Shown here piece after piece: positions 22,601-30,995 of a stretch of DNA of 36,260 nt. The notes beneath the pieces were generated by a model that was given only the letters and a program-made list of their open reading frames with translations, was not told where the DNA came from and made no database searches. This stretch comes from DAOUMU01 sp034409055. Its GTDB lineage: Bacteria; Chloroflexota; Anaerolineae; 4572-78; J111. Each line of letters starts with the position of its first letter. Within the stretch, counting starts at the first letter, position 1. Position numbers and translations under genes: made by a program. The stretch spans positions 1 through 36,260 of the forward strand of contig DAOUMU010000323.1 of the NCBI GenBank assembly GCA_034409055.1, in the 5' to 3' direction.

Positions 22601-25600
22601 CTGGGCGGCTGAACGCTTGCCTGACAAGACCCTGGACGTGCAAATTGTCCATTACCAGTGGGTCAATACCTTTATCGAAAACGAGCGAGGTGGCTATTGG
22701 ACCTACGAAACCAAGAAGGAATTGATTGATATCTTTACCGTGACCACCGACAGCCAGGGGGAGGCGGTGGCCCGTTTCACCCCTCCCAAGGGTGGCACCT
22801 ACCAGGTCATTGTCCAGGATGCTGCCTCGCTAACCGCTGCTGGGGGGCAGGATGTCGATGATTTACCCCGCTCCAACATCCGTTCCTCCATCTTCATCTG
22901 GGTCGCCGGGGAAGAGGATGTCTCCTGGCGACGTGAAAATCACGACCGCCTGACCCTGATCAGTGACAAGGTCAAATACGCTCCCGGCGAAACCGCCGAA
23001 ATCCTCATCCCCTCCCCCTTTGCCGGCGAGCACGAGGCTCTGGTGACGATTGAGCGAGGGCGCATCATTCAGCATGAAGTCATCAAAATGACCAGCAACA
23101 GCCAGGTTTACCGTCTGCCCATTACCGAAGGGTTTGCGCCCAACATCTACGTGTCTGTGGTGCTGGTCCAGGGACGGATCCCGCCTGAGGGCGTCAAAGA
23201 AGCAAAGGATAAACCTCGTTTGGCCGATTACAAGGTCGGCATTCTGCCCATCGACGTCACCCCGGCCGCGCAAAAGCTCAAGATCAGCCTGACGCCGAGC
23301 CTTGAACAGGCCGAACCGGGGGCAGAAGTAACTTATAATTTAGCCGTAACGGACGTCGATGACCGGCCGGTCGTGGCCGAATTTTCGCTCGATTTGGTCG
23401 ATAAAGCCGTCCTGACCCTGCAACCCCGCCAGCCCGAGGCGATTGTCGAGGCATATTACCACCGGCGCGGGCTGGGCATCAGCACGGCCAGTGGTCTGGC
23501 CATTTCGGTTAATCGCCTTTTACTGGAATTGGCCGAAGACCTGGGTATGGATCAGGAGGAGTTTGTGGCTGAATCAACCTTTGGCCTGGCTGGTGAAGAG
23601 GAAAAACTGGCGGCCGCACCTCCGCCAATGCCGACCGAGGGACTGGCTATGGAACCAGAGGCAGAAATGGCCGTCGCCGATGAAGCACCGGCCGCCCGCC
23701 AGGCTCAAATTCCGGCCGGGGTCGAGGTGCGGGAGGAGTTCAGTGATACGGCCTACTGGAATCCGGTCATTGTGACCGACCAGAACGGTCAGGCCCAGGC
23801 CACGCTGACCCTGCCTGACAACTTGACCACCTGGGTGATGCGCGGGGTGGGGATCACCAACGATACCCTGGTGGGGGAGGCCACGGTCGACCTGGTCTCT
23901 ACCAAACCCCTGCTAATCCGGCCTGTCACCCCCCGCTTCTTCGTGGTTGACGACCGGGCGCAATTGGCGGCCAATGTCAACAACAACACCGATCAGGCGT
24001 TGGAGGTCGAGGTAACCCTGGCGGCTGAGGGCATCGTCATCAGCCAGCAAACCGCGCCGGTGCAGACGGTGACCATTCCGGCCCGGAGTGAAACCAAAGT
24101 GACCTGGGATGTCACCGTGCCGGACGTGACCGAGACCGAGTTGGTCTTTGCTGCGGTCAGCAAAGCGGGCGACTACAGCGATGCGGCCAAACCACGCCTG
24201 ACCACCGGCCCTGACGGCACCCTGCTGGTCTTCCGCTATACCACCCCCGACATTGTCGGCACGGCCGGTCAACTGGTTGAAGGTGGCAGCCAGACCGAAG
24301 TAGTGGCCCTGCCGCCCAACTTTGATGAACGGCGCGGCCAGTTGAGTCTGCAACTGGATCCCAGCCTGGCGGCTGGCATGCGTGATGGCCTGGCTTACCT
24401 GGAGCATTACGAATATGAATGTACCGAGCAAACCGTCAGCCGTTTCCTGCCCAATGTGTTGACCTTCAACGCCCTGCAATCGTTGGGGATTGAGAACAAG
24501 GAACTGGCCGACCGGCTGCCCGGCCTGGTGGAGGAAGGACTGAACAAGTTATACGTCCAGCAGAAGGCAGATGGCGGCTGGGGCTGGTGGGCCACCAGCC
24601 AGAGCAACGTCCACGTGACTGCTTACGTGGTCTTTGCCCTGACCAAGGCCCAGCAGGCCGGCGTGGATGTGTCGGCCACGGTACTGGCCAACGGGCAGAA
24701 TTTCCTGCTCAATCATTTGCAAACCACGCGTCAGCTCAACACCACCTTCGATGCCAATCGCCACGCCTTTGTGCTGTATACTCTGGCCGAAGACGGGCAA
24801 GCTCCACGTGACTCGTTAGAAGCCCTCTTTGAGGCCCGTGAAAAGCTGGCCCACTACGCCCGCGCCTACCTGGCCCTGGCTCTTGCCCTGACTGACGCTC
24901 AAAAATATGAAGGTAATATTGATACCCTGCTGTCTGATATCAACAATGCGGCCATTTTGAGCGCGACCGGCGCCCATTGGGAAGAGGACCACTACGATTG
25001 GTGGGCCATGAACACCGATACCCGCTCCACGGCGGTCATTCTGGATACCCTGGCCCGGCTCGACCCGGATAACGCCCTCATTCCCAACGTGGTCCGCTGG
25101 TTGATGATTGCCCGGCAGGGAGGGATCTGGGAAACGACCCAGGAGACGGCCTGGGCGCTCATCGCTCTGACCGATTGGATGGTCGAAACGGGTGAACTGG
25201 AGGCCGCCTACGACTATTCAGTCTATCTCAACGACGAGGAACAAATCAGTGGCCGGGCCACCAAAGACAACGTACAGGAGAGCGTTAAACTAAAAGTGGC
25301 CGTGGCCGACCTGGCCGCCGATGCCAGCAACCTGCTCACGGTGGCTCGCACCGACGGTAACGGTCGCCTCTACTACAGCGCCCATCTCAAGGTCTACCTG
25401 CCGGTAGAGGAGGTCGAGCCGGCCGAACGGGGCATCATCGTCAGCCGTCGCTACACCTTGGAAGCATGTCTGGCCGAAAAAGCTGAAGACAAGAGCGTTA
25501 TTTGCAACGAAGTGCGCGAGGCCAAGCTGGGCGACGTCGTTCGGGTCGATTTGACCATCATCGCCCCCAATGATCTGTACTACGTGGTGGTCGAAGACCC

Positions 25601-25949
25601 CCTCCCCGCCGGAGCCGAGGCCATCGACACCGGCCTGGCCACCACCAGCCTGCTGGCGATGGACCCGACGCTGCATCGCACCAGTCGCGTCTTCTTGGGT
25701 GAAGATGAAGGCTTTTATGAACGGCCTTATTACTGGTGGTGGTGGCGTTGGTACTCCCGCAGCGAACTGCGCGATGAGAAGGTGGTTCTCTTTGCCGATT
25801 ACCTGCCCAAAGGTACTTACGAGTACAGCTACACTATGCGGGCCACCTTACCCGGCGATTACCACGTCATGCCCACCGTGGCCACCGAGTTTTACTTCCC
25901 GGAGGTCTTTGGCCGGAGCGATGGGAGGTTGTTGAGTATCGGGCGGTAG
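19611..25949 (+). CDS. Alpha-2-macroglobulin family lipoprotein with thioester motif
   Basis: A 2112-residue secreted lipoprotein of the bacterial alpha-2-macroglobulin family, thought to trap proteases at the cell surface. It has a membrane/lipoprotein signal ending LFLSAC (lipobox), a Pro/Thr linker, four Ig-like Big_5 modules (about 80-500, repeated 'TFRFxT' strand ends), an MG/A2M_N region with YNVHLYTDRPIYRPGQTI (about 727), a bait-region-like part, an acidic Pro/Ala linker (about 1320-1370), the A2M domain (VREEFSDTAYWNP), and the thioester CTEQ with Cys1604. The alpha/alpha barrel around it (GGWGWWATSQSNVHVTAYV) and a receptor-like C-terminal domain (DYHVMPTVATEFYFPEVFGRS) follow. ATG 19611 has AAGGAG 8 bases upstream; an open extension to 19407 is repeat DNA. 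No pbpC neighbour is present. Confidence 0.95.
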   Translation: MLEKINTDLTEEAVRLTRRVLVFILLLSLFILFLSACDLGNRATAQAGPANEPVTVASPTPTPTNPPPPPKVAYTPVPPDTISPIIVQRFPRRGESLPPDGVIELVFDRAMDQATVTNAFTLQLATDQPQLIDGDLTWPDERIMRFTPTQPLERATVYDAILTQAATAADGAPLAEPFTFRFSTPGFLEVTQVIPADGTVDVETNPTITVMFNRPVVPLTALQQAEEFPQPLVFEPDIAGQGEWLNTSIYVFTPAEDIPGGTTFKARVKAGLTDASGQTVLADDFEWSFVTQPPEVVFTEPSDGQTLVPIENAIRVTFSQPVDPQSAKANFQLNPTGLFGNAVPGDFLIQDNSLTFTPTTRLDFDTTYEVTIDAGVTSLAGGKGMVNPYTFRFTTVPLPKIVGTEPKNGDMNAWPHTDFRIIFNTPINPGSVMEHVSMIPPLPITPTEVYTYYSPWDYTFSFSFGARPSSNYEVRITPGIEDPYGNTTRENLVVRFRTAPLQPNYQLRVPDLIGTYDADLPAKIVVSFVNVNRLNLRLYQVDPAEIVQRPIWEWNEFAPLPDSLVREWQERLEAPADKQSFQAIDLVEGGGRLTPGLYYLETDSPQVEERGYYGHQHLLVVSQTNLTLKVGQREALVWATDLATGQPVAGLNVAFYDDDRRQVGTATTDNEGIARLDLGNRRHRSSILAVVLADGDRSGFSAVSENWARGISPYEFGLDLAYGQPEYNVHLYTDRPIYRPGQTIYFKGIVRAEDDVTFSRPDLGQVHVTIRDAAYEILLDEMVNLSPAGTFNGEIELEEGAGLGSYVLGVDFADQYAEQYFQVAAYRPPEFEVTVEPAVTELLRGQAVEATINTNYFFGGPLAGANVTWNLLAESYRFEPPQLGNYRFTDSDDPYVCFDCWWWYPTPVPQSLLSGGGTTDENGQLAIHIDGQELDQLLAVGSHRLIIEATATGPDNQFISGRESLILHKGDYYIGLSPQEYIADAQEETAIDLVAVNWAAERLPDKTLDVQIVHYQWVNTFIENERGGYWTYETKKELIDIFTVTTDSQGEAVARFTPPKGGTYQVIVQDAASLTAAGGQDVDDLPRSNIRSSIFIWVAGEEDVSWRRENHDRLTLISDKVKYAPGETAEILIPSPFAGEHEALVTIERGRIIQHEVIKMTSNSQVYRLPITEGFAPNIYVSVVLVQGRIPPEGVKEAKDKPRLADYKVGILPIDVTPAAQKLKISLTPSLEQAEPGAEVTYNLAVTDVDDRPVVAEFSLDLVDKAVLTLQPRQPEAIVEAYYHRRGLGISTASGLAISVNRLLLELAEDLGMDQEEFVAESTFGLAGEEEKLAAAPPPMPTEGLAMEPEAEMAVADEAPAARQAQIPAGVEVREEFSDTAYWNPVIVTDQNGQAQATLTLPDNLTTWVMRGVGITNDTLVGEATVDLVSTKPLLIRPVTPRFFVVDDRAQLAANVNNNTDQALEVEVTLAAEGIVISQQTAPVQTVTIPARSETKVTWDVTVPDVTETELVFAAVSKAGDYSDAAKPRLTTGPDGTLLVFRYTTPDIVGTAGQLVEGGSQTEVVALPPNFDERRGQLSLQLDPSLAAGMRDGLAYLEHYEYECTEQTVSRFLPNVLTFNALQSLGIENKELADRLPGLVEEGLNKLYVQQKADGGWGWWATSQSNVHVTAYVVFALTKAQQAGVDVSATVLANGQNFLLNHLQTTRQLNTTFDANRHAFVLYTLAEDGQAPRDSLEALFEAREKLAHYARAYLALALALTDAQKYEGNIDTLLSDINNAAILSATGAHWEEDHYDWWAMNTDTRSTAVILDTLARLDPDNALIPNVVRWLMIARQGGIWETTQETAWALIALTDWMVETGELEAAYDYSVYLNDEEQISGRATKDNVQESVKLKVAVADLAADASNLLTVARTDGNGRLYYSAHLKVYLPVEEVEPAERGIIVSRRYTLEACLAEKAEDKSVICNEVREAKLGDVVRVDLTIIAPNDLYYVVVEDPLPAGAEAIDTGLATTSLLAMDPTLHRTSRVFLGEDEGFYERPYYWWWWRWYSRSELRDEKVVLFADYLPKGTYEYSYTMRATLPGDYHVMPTVATEFYFPEVFGRSDGRLLSIGR

Positions 25950-25988
25950 ACAAGAGAAGAGTCAGGAGGCGGGGGACAGCAAGACAGA

Positions 25989-26020
25989 GAGGGTGACTGT
26001 TACAGTCACCCTCTTTTGTT
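25989..26020 (+). terminator. Rho-independent terminator after the macroglobulin gene
   Basis: A perfect 11-bp stem GAGGGTGACTG / CAGTCACCCTC with loop TTA (25989-26013) is followed by TTTTGTT. It lies 40 bases after the stop. Confidence 0.9.
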
Positions 26021-26084
26021 AGGGCCTGGAAGAATAGGCAAAGGGGAGGCGAAGATTTTGTGGAATGGGTTGAGAGATAAACCG

Positions 26085-27497
26085 TTAGAGGAACTCGAAG
26101 TACGATTCTGCCGCCTGGTCTACCAAATCGGTGGTTATGACTAACGGCTCGCCCCGGTAAGTAGCAAAACTGATCATTTGCTTCAGTAAATCACGAGGAT
26201 GGCAAGCCCTCAAGGGACGGTCCAGATCGAAGTAATATTGGCGTAGTAAATAATTAAAGACATCTTCATTAAACTCAATACCCTGCGCCTGGCAAACAGC
26301 CATGAATATTTCACGATATTGCTTCTGGCTGGGATTGTCGATCCTCAACTTGTGGCTAATACGACGCAGAAAGGCTTCGTCCACCAATGATTTGGGCTCC
26401 AGGTTGGTAGAGAAGACGAGCAGGGTTTTAAAGGGTACCGGAAATTTCTTGCCGGTGTGGAAGGTCAAAAAGTCCAGGTGCTCTTCCAGGGGCACAATCC
26501 AGCGGTTGAGCAAATCTCTAGGTTCCATCTGCTGGCGGCCAAAGTCATCGACGACTAATATGCCGCCATTGGCTTTCAATTGTAAGGGCGCTTCGTAGTA
26601 GCGATTCGTATCGCTCCAGATCAGATTCAGGTCTGACAAAGTCAATTCGCCGCCGGTGATAACAATCGGCGGGGTACAACGTACCCAACGTTTATCCAGG
26701 TGGCTCGCTTCTGTGAGTTGAGCTTCTTCGCTACCTATGGCCTGGTGCGCCTCTGGATCGAAGACCTTGATAATCTGCCCGTCCTCAAAAATAGCATAGG
26801 GGATCATCACATTGCCCGGCAGCAAGCCAAGGCCAATGGCCTTGGCAATGCTGGTTTTGCCGTTGCCGGGCGGCCCATAAACAAATATCGACTCGTGTGA
26901 ATTCACAGCCGGGCCAATGCGCTCAATAACCTCCTCAGACAGAACCAATCCTTTCATCGCTTCTCGAACGTCACGCTTCTTAATCAAGGAACGCTTCTGC
27001 GCCTGGTGTTCGACCATTTCGATATAATGTCTCAGGGTGACCGGGCAGGGTCCCACGTAGCGATTGCGCTCTAATAATTCCCTGGCCCGCTCGCCTCCCT
27101 TGTTGGTGATAGAATATTGGTATGAGCTCTGGTGCAGACTACTGCCGCCGATAACTTCTATCAGATGTTGGGCTTTTAGTCCGCGCAAAACAGGCTCGAC
27201 GACGCCGCTAAAATGCAAGCGCATGGCCTGCGCTACCTGCCCGCCTGGTATTGTCCCCCCAAAATAGAGGGTTTTCAAAGCCAAGTCGGCCAGAAAGGGC
27301 TGTGGAATGCGCGTAGCCTCAATGGTACGCGGTTCCTCCAATATTTGTTGGAACGAGCTATCAAACTCCTCAATGAGGGGAGGAGAGACGGGAGGGGAAG
27401 CAGCAGAAGCAGGAGAGATGGGAGAGGTAGATTTTTCTTGTCGAGAATCACCTGCTTCGAAGAGTGTCCTTAATTTGCTGGGGCGAGAATCTCTCAT
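26085..27497 (-). CDS. AAA ATPase with N-terminal winged-helix-like region
   Basis: A 470-residue ATPase. After a Pro/Ser-rich tail (1-45), the region about 60-150 resembles a winged helix or helical docking domain (LADLALKTLYFGGTIPGGQVA; YQYSITNKGGERARELL). Walker A GPPGNGKTS is at about 208-216, Walker B GILVVDDFGRQ at about 310, with sensor 1 LLVFSTNL and an arginine-containing FLRRISHKL. The domain resembles MoxR/RuvB-like helicase-style AAA modules; the ATPase may be a chaperone or assembly factor for a membrane complex. The ATG at 27497 has GGAGA 7 bases upstream, and the promoter at 27596-27624 lies between it and uvrA. No partner gene is adjacent, so its target is unknown. Confidence 0.8.
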   Translation of the reverse strand: MRDSRPSKLRTLFEAGDSRQEKSTSPISPASAASPPVSPPLIEEFDSSFQQILEEPRTIEATRIPQPFLADLALKTLYFGGTIPGGQVAQAMRLHFSGVVEPVLRGLKAQHLIEVIGGSSLHQSSYQYSITNKGGERARELLERNRYVGPCPVTLRHYIEMVEHQAQKRSLIKKRDVREAMKGLVLSEEVIERIGPAVNSHESIFVYGPPGNGKTSIAKAIGLGLLPGNVMIPYAIFEDGQIIKVFDPEAHQAIGSEEAQLTEASHLDKRWVRCTPPIVITGGELTLSDLNLIWSDTNRYYEAPLQLKANGGILVVDDFGRQQMEPRDLLNRWIVPLEEHLDFLTFHTGKKFPVPFKTLLVFSTNLEPKSLVDEAFLRRISHKLRIDNPSQKQYREIFMAVCQAQGIEFNEDVFNYLLRQYYFDLDRPLRACHPRDLLKQMISFATYRGEPLVITTDLVDQAAESYFEFL

Positions 27498-27595
27498 GAC
27501 AAAATCTCCATAAACCTACCTGCTAATGAATTATCTAAAAAATTCCAAACCTAAACCTGGTGTGATCTTCTTTACAACACAAGACCTCAAATTTA

Positions 27596-27624
27596 ACTAT
27601 AGCATACTGTCTATACTTGTACAA
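27596..27624 (-). promoter_or_regulatory. Predicted sigma-70 promoter of the AAA ATPase gene
   Basis: Minus strand: TTGTAC (27624-27619), 17-base spacer, TATAGT (27601-27596). It starts 3 bases after the uvrA stop codon, so the ATPase need not depend on uvrA transcription. Confidence 0.65.
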
Positions 27625-27626
27625 GG

Positions 27627-30600
27627 TTACTTTGCGGCCATTTCCAATACCCTTCTCAACCACCGCCCGGTGTAACTGGCCTCATTTACTGCCACCTGTT
27701 CCGGGGTACCGGTAGCCACAATCCACCCCCCGGCATAGCCACCCTCCGGACCGATGTCGATGACCCAATCAGCGCATTTGATCACGTCCAGGTTGTGCTC
27801 GATGACCACCACCGTATTACCATTATCAACCAGGCGGCTCAGTACGGCCAGGAGTCGCTCGATATCGGCAAAGTGGAGACCAGTGGTCGGTTCGTCCAAA
27901 ATGTAGAAGGTTTTGCCGGTCGAGCGCCGGCTCAACTCTTTAGAGAGCTTGACCCGTTGGGCCTCGCCGCCGGACAGGGTGGTGGCCGGTTGGCCCATAG
28001 TAATGTAGCCCAGGCCAACTGCATGCAGGGTCTGTAACTTATTGCGGATGGCCGGAATATTGGAGAAGAACTCCAGCCCCTCATCTACGGTCATATCCAG
28101 CACGTCGGAGATGGTTTTACCCTTGTACTTGATTTGTAGGGTTTCCCGATTGTAACGTTTGCCGTGGCAAATTTCGCAGGGCACGTACACGTCGGGTAAA
28201 AACTGCATTTCGATTTTGATGATGCCGTCCCCCTGGCAGGCCTCGCAACGCCCTCCTTTAACGTTGAAGCTAAAGCGACCGGCTTTGTAACCACGTAGCT
28301 TGCTCTCCGGCAAGCGGGCGTACAGGTCACGGAGTGGTCCAAACAAACCGGTGTAGGTGGCCGGGTTACTACGCGGTGTCCGCCCAATCGGGCTTTGATC
28401 AATGTCGATAACCTTGTCGATCAATTCAATGCCTTCAATGTTATCATGGCGACCTGGTTTGGCCGTGGCCCGGTACATCATCTGGGCCAACTTTTTATAA
28501 AGAATCTCCACCACCAGGCTACTCTTACCGCTGCCGCTCACCCCGGTAACACAAATAAATTTACCCAGCGGAAATTTCACGTCAATATTTTTGAGATTGT
28601 TCTCTTTGGCTCCTCGTACCACAATCTCTTTGCCGTTGCCGGGTCGTCGCACCGGAGAGACGGGAATTTGTTTTTTGCCCCGCAGGTATTGGGCCGTCAG
28701 AGAGGGGCTTTCAACCAGAAAACTTTCCCGGTCGGAATTCCAGACCACTTCCCCCCCGTGTTTGCCTGCCCCCGGTCCCATATCGACGATCCAATCGGCA
28801 CTGCGCATGGTGTCCTCATCGTGCTCGACCACCAGGACCGTGTTGCCCAGGTCACGCATTCCCTTGAGCGTTTTGATCAAACGGGCATTATCGCGCTGGT
28901 GCAGGCCGATGCTCGGTTCATCTAAAATGTAAAGACAACCCATCAACTGTGAACCAATCTGGGTGGCCAGCCGGATACGCTGAGATTCCCCGCCTGAAAG
29001 GGTGGTCGCTGCCCGGCTTAGGGTCAAGTAATCCAGGCCAACATCGCCCATAAATTGCAGCCGGGCCGTAATCTCTTTGAGAATTTGCCCGGCGATCAGT
29101 AATTGTCGCTCGGTGAGGCGTTCTGGCTGGGGCGTTTCACCGTGACCATTATGCTTGCTATGATTCTCCTGCCTGGCCACGCCGGAGTGCTCCTTGGCCT
29201 GTACCCCTGAAGGTGATTGTCCGCTCGCCTGCTCCGGCGCCCCCAACCGCTTGAACCATTCAAGTGCCTCGGTGATGGTTAGATCACTGACCTCATGAAT
29301 ACCCAACCCGGCCACAGTCACCACCAGGGCCTCGGGACGCAGCCGATGCCCGCCACAGGCCGGACAGGTACGGGTTGACATATATCGTTCGATCTCACCG
29401 GTGACGTAATTATTATTAACCTTGGCTGCTTCTTTATAACGGCGCTGCAAATGGGGGATAATACCTTCAAAGGTAGTGGTATAGGTGCGCAAATCCCCCT
29501 CGGCGTTGCGGTAGCGCAGGGTCATTTGATCACCGGCTTTGCCGCCGTAAAGAACAATGTCTTTTTGTTTGGGGCTAAATTCAGAGATGGGAGTTTGCAT
29601 AGACAGGTCATAATAGCCGGCTACGGCGGCAATAAGCTGAGCATAATAGCCATTTTTATTACTCTGGCTTTGCCTGGCCCAGGGCCTGATCGCACCTTCG
29701 GCCAAGGTTTTGTTGGTATTTAACACCAGGTCAGGATCAACCTCCAGTTTAACCCCCAGGCCATCACAGGTGGGGCAGGCGCCGTGAGGGCTATTAAAGC
29801 TAAACGTGCGAGGTTCTATTTCGGGCAGGCTGATTCCGCAGTGGACACAAGCAAAATGCTCACTGAAAAGCTTGTCCCAGGGCTTGTCTGGATCGGTCAC
29901 ATCGTGCACAATTAAAGCGCCAGCGCCCAATTTTAGGGCCGTTTCGACCGAGTCGGCCAGACGCGTAGCATCGTCATTGTCCGTCTTGCCATCCCCATGC
30001 CGGATGATGAGCCGATCTACGACCGCTTCAATCGTGTGCAGCTTGTAAGATTCTAACTCAATTTCCTCATCCAGGTCGTAGATTTGACCGTCAACGCGGA
30101 CCCGGACAAAACCGGCTTTGCGGATATCATCAAAAACGGCTTTGTGCGTTCCTTTCCGTTCCCTGACCAGGGGGGCCAGAATCATCACCCGGCTACCATT
30201 GGACTTTTCCAAAATAGCATCCACAATCTGTTGGGTGGTCTGTATATTGACCTCGCGCTTACAGATGTGGCAGTGAGGCGTACCAATCCGGGCGTAAAGC
30301 AGGCGCAGATAATCGTAAATTTCGGTCACTGTACCAACCGTGGAACGGGGATTGTGACTGGCCCCCTTTTGGTCGATGGAAATAGCCGGGCTCAGACCCT
30401 CAATCTGATCAACATCCGGTTTGTCCATTTGGCCCAAAAATTGGCGAGCATAGGCCGACAAACTTTCGACATAGCGGCGCTGACCCTCGGCATAAATGGT
30501 ATCAAAGGCCAAACTGCTCTTGCCACTGCCGGACAAACCGGTAATAACAACCAGTTTGTCACGGGGGATTTCCAAATTGATGTTTTTTAAGTTGTGTTCG

Positions 30601-30635
30601 CGAGCCCCGCGAATAATTAATTTTTTCTGTGTCAT
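27627..30635 (-). CDS. uvrA: Excinuclease ABC subunit UvrA
   Basis: A 1002-residue UvrA, the damage-sensing ABC ATPase of nucleotide excision repair that loads UvrB. Two ABC modules are visible: Walker A GLSGSGKSS (about 33-41) and GVSGSGKSS (about 690-700); signatures TLSGGESQRIRLATQ and TLSGGEAQRVKLSKE; Walker B YILDEPSIGLH and YILDEPTTGLH. Zinc modules are CVHCGI...CPTCDG in the first half and CEACQGDG...CEICHGKRY in the second. A 45-residue insert rich in Gln, His, Ser and Gly (about 470-515, QASGQSPSGVQAKEHSG) lies before the first signature; typical UvrA is about 940 residues. ATG at 30635 with a weak ribosome site. A promoter lies at 30690-30718. Confidence 0.98.
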   Translation of the reverse strand: MTQKKLIIRGAREHNLKNINLEIPRDKLVVITGLSGSGKSSLAFDTIYAEGQRRYVESLSAYARQFLGQMDKPDVDQIEGLSPAISIDQKGASHNPRSTVGTVTEIYDYLRLLYARIGTPHCHICKREVNIQTTQQIVDAILEKSNGSRVMILAPLVRERKGTHKAVFDDIRKAGFVRVRVDGQIYDLDEEIELESYKLHTIEAVVDRLIIRHGDGKTDNDDATRLADSVETALKLGAGALIVHDVTDPDKPWDKLFSEHFACVHCGISLPEIEPRTFSFNSPHGACPTCDGLGVKLEVDPDLVLNTNKTLAEGAIRPWARQSQSNKNGYYAQLIAAVAGYYDLSMQTPISEFSPKQKDIVLYGGKAGDQMTLRYRNAEGDLRTYTTTFEGIIPHLQRRYKEAAKVNNNYVTGEIERYMSTRTCPACGGHRLRPEALVVTVAGLGIHEVSDLTITEALEWFKRLGAPEQASGQSPSGVQAKEHSGVARQENHSKHNGHGETPQPERLTERQLLIAGQILKEITARLQFMGDVGLDYLTLSRAATTLSGGESQRIRLATQIGSQLMGCLYILDEPSIGLHQRDNARLIKTLKGMRDLGNTVLVVEHDEDTMRSADWIVDMGPGAGKHGGEVVWNSDRESFLVESPSLTAQYLRGKKQIPVSPVRRPGNGKEIVVRGAKENNLKNIDVKFPLGKFICVTGVSGSGKSSLVVEILYKKLAQMMYRATAKPGRHDNIEGIELIDKVIDIDQSPIGRTPRSNPATYTGLFGPLRDLYARLPESKLRGYKAGRFSFNVKGGRCEACQGDGIIKIEMQFLPDVYVPCEICHGKRYNRETLQIKYKGKTISDVLDMTVDEGLEFFSNIPAIRNKLQTLHAVGLGYITMGQPATTLSGGEAQRVKLSKELSRRSTGKTFYILDEPTTGLHFADIERLLAVLSRLVDNGNTVVVIEHNLDVIKCADWVIDIGPEGGYAGGWIVATGTPEQVAVNEASYTGRWLRRVLEMAAK

Positions 30636-30689
30636 TTTGCTGCTTTTGAACCGGTTTTACATATGACAAAAAAGAAAGACCAAACAATT

Positions 30690-30718
30690 ACTGTACCATT
30701 AAAGAATGAATTTGGCAA
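30690..30718 (-). promoter_or_regulatory. Predicted sigma-70 promoter of uvrA
   Basis: Minus strand: TTGCCA (30718-30713), 17-base spacer, TACAGT (30695-30690), 54 bases before the uvrA start. No clear LexA box was seen around it. Confidence 0.55.
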
Positions 30719-30735
30719 AGAAATAAAATATTGCC

Positions 30736-30877
30736 GGGTGTATTTCAATTTGGGGGCAAATAATTGTGGAATCGAGGCTTCAGCCGGACGTGGGCTCATT
30801 TGAACCGGCTGAAGCCTCGATTCCAAAGGCTTAACCAGCTTATAAATCATAACTCGTCCCCAAACTGAAATACTCCC
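30736..30877. repeat. MITE-like nested inverted repeat between uvrA and the PDWL gene
   Basis: Outer ends GGGTGTATTTCAATTTGGGG (30736 on) and, on the other strand, GGGAGTATTTCAGTTTGGGG (from 30877) match at 19 of 22 positions. Inside sits a perfect 21-bp inverted repeat (30767-30787 and 30805-30825, starting TGGAATCGAGGCTTC) with a 17-base loop. The element is 142 bp and has no coding capacity. It accounts for much of the 360-bp gap. Confidence 0.7.
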
Positions 30878-30895
30878 AATCACACTGGAAGACCA

Positions 30896-30924
30896 TTGAC
30901 TTTTTCTATAAATCGTTGCATAAT
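30896..30924 (+). promoter_or_regulatory. Predicted sigma-70 promoter of the PDWL repeat gene
   Basis: TTGACT (30896-30901), 17-base spacer, CATAAT (30919-30924), 71 bases before the start codon. It lies just outside the right end of the 30736-30877 element. Confidence 0.7.
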
Positions 30925-30995
30925 GTATTATGGTTAGTTATTATGTCTTTAGATTGTAATTTAATACTATAAATTCTAACATAAGTGTAAAAATC

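Noticed and set aside
28395..28925. Plus-strand frame (176 codons) inside uvrA
   Set aside because: It is antisense to the conserved UvrA core, and no ribosome site or family is seen.
30640..30690. LexA-type box before uvrA
   Set aside because: GAACCGGTTT is palindromic, but it lacks the spacing of known LexA sites.
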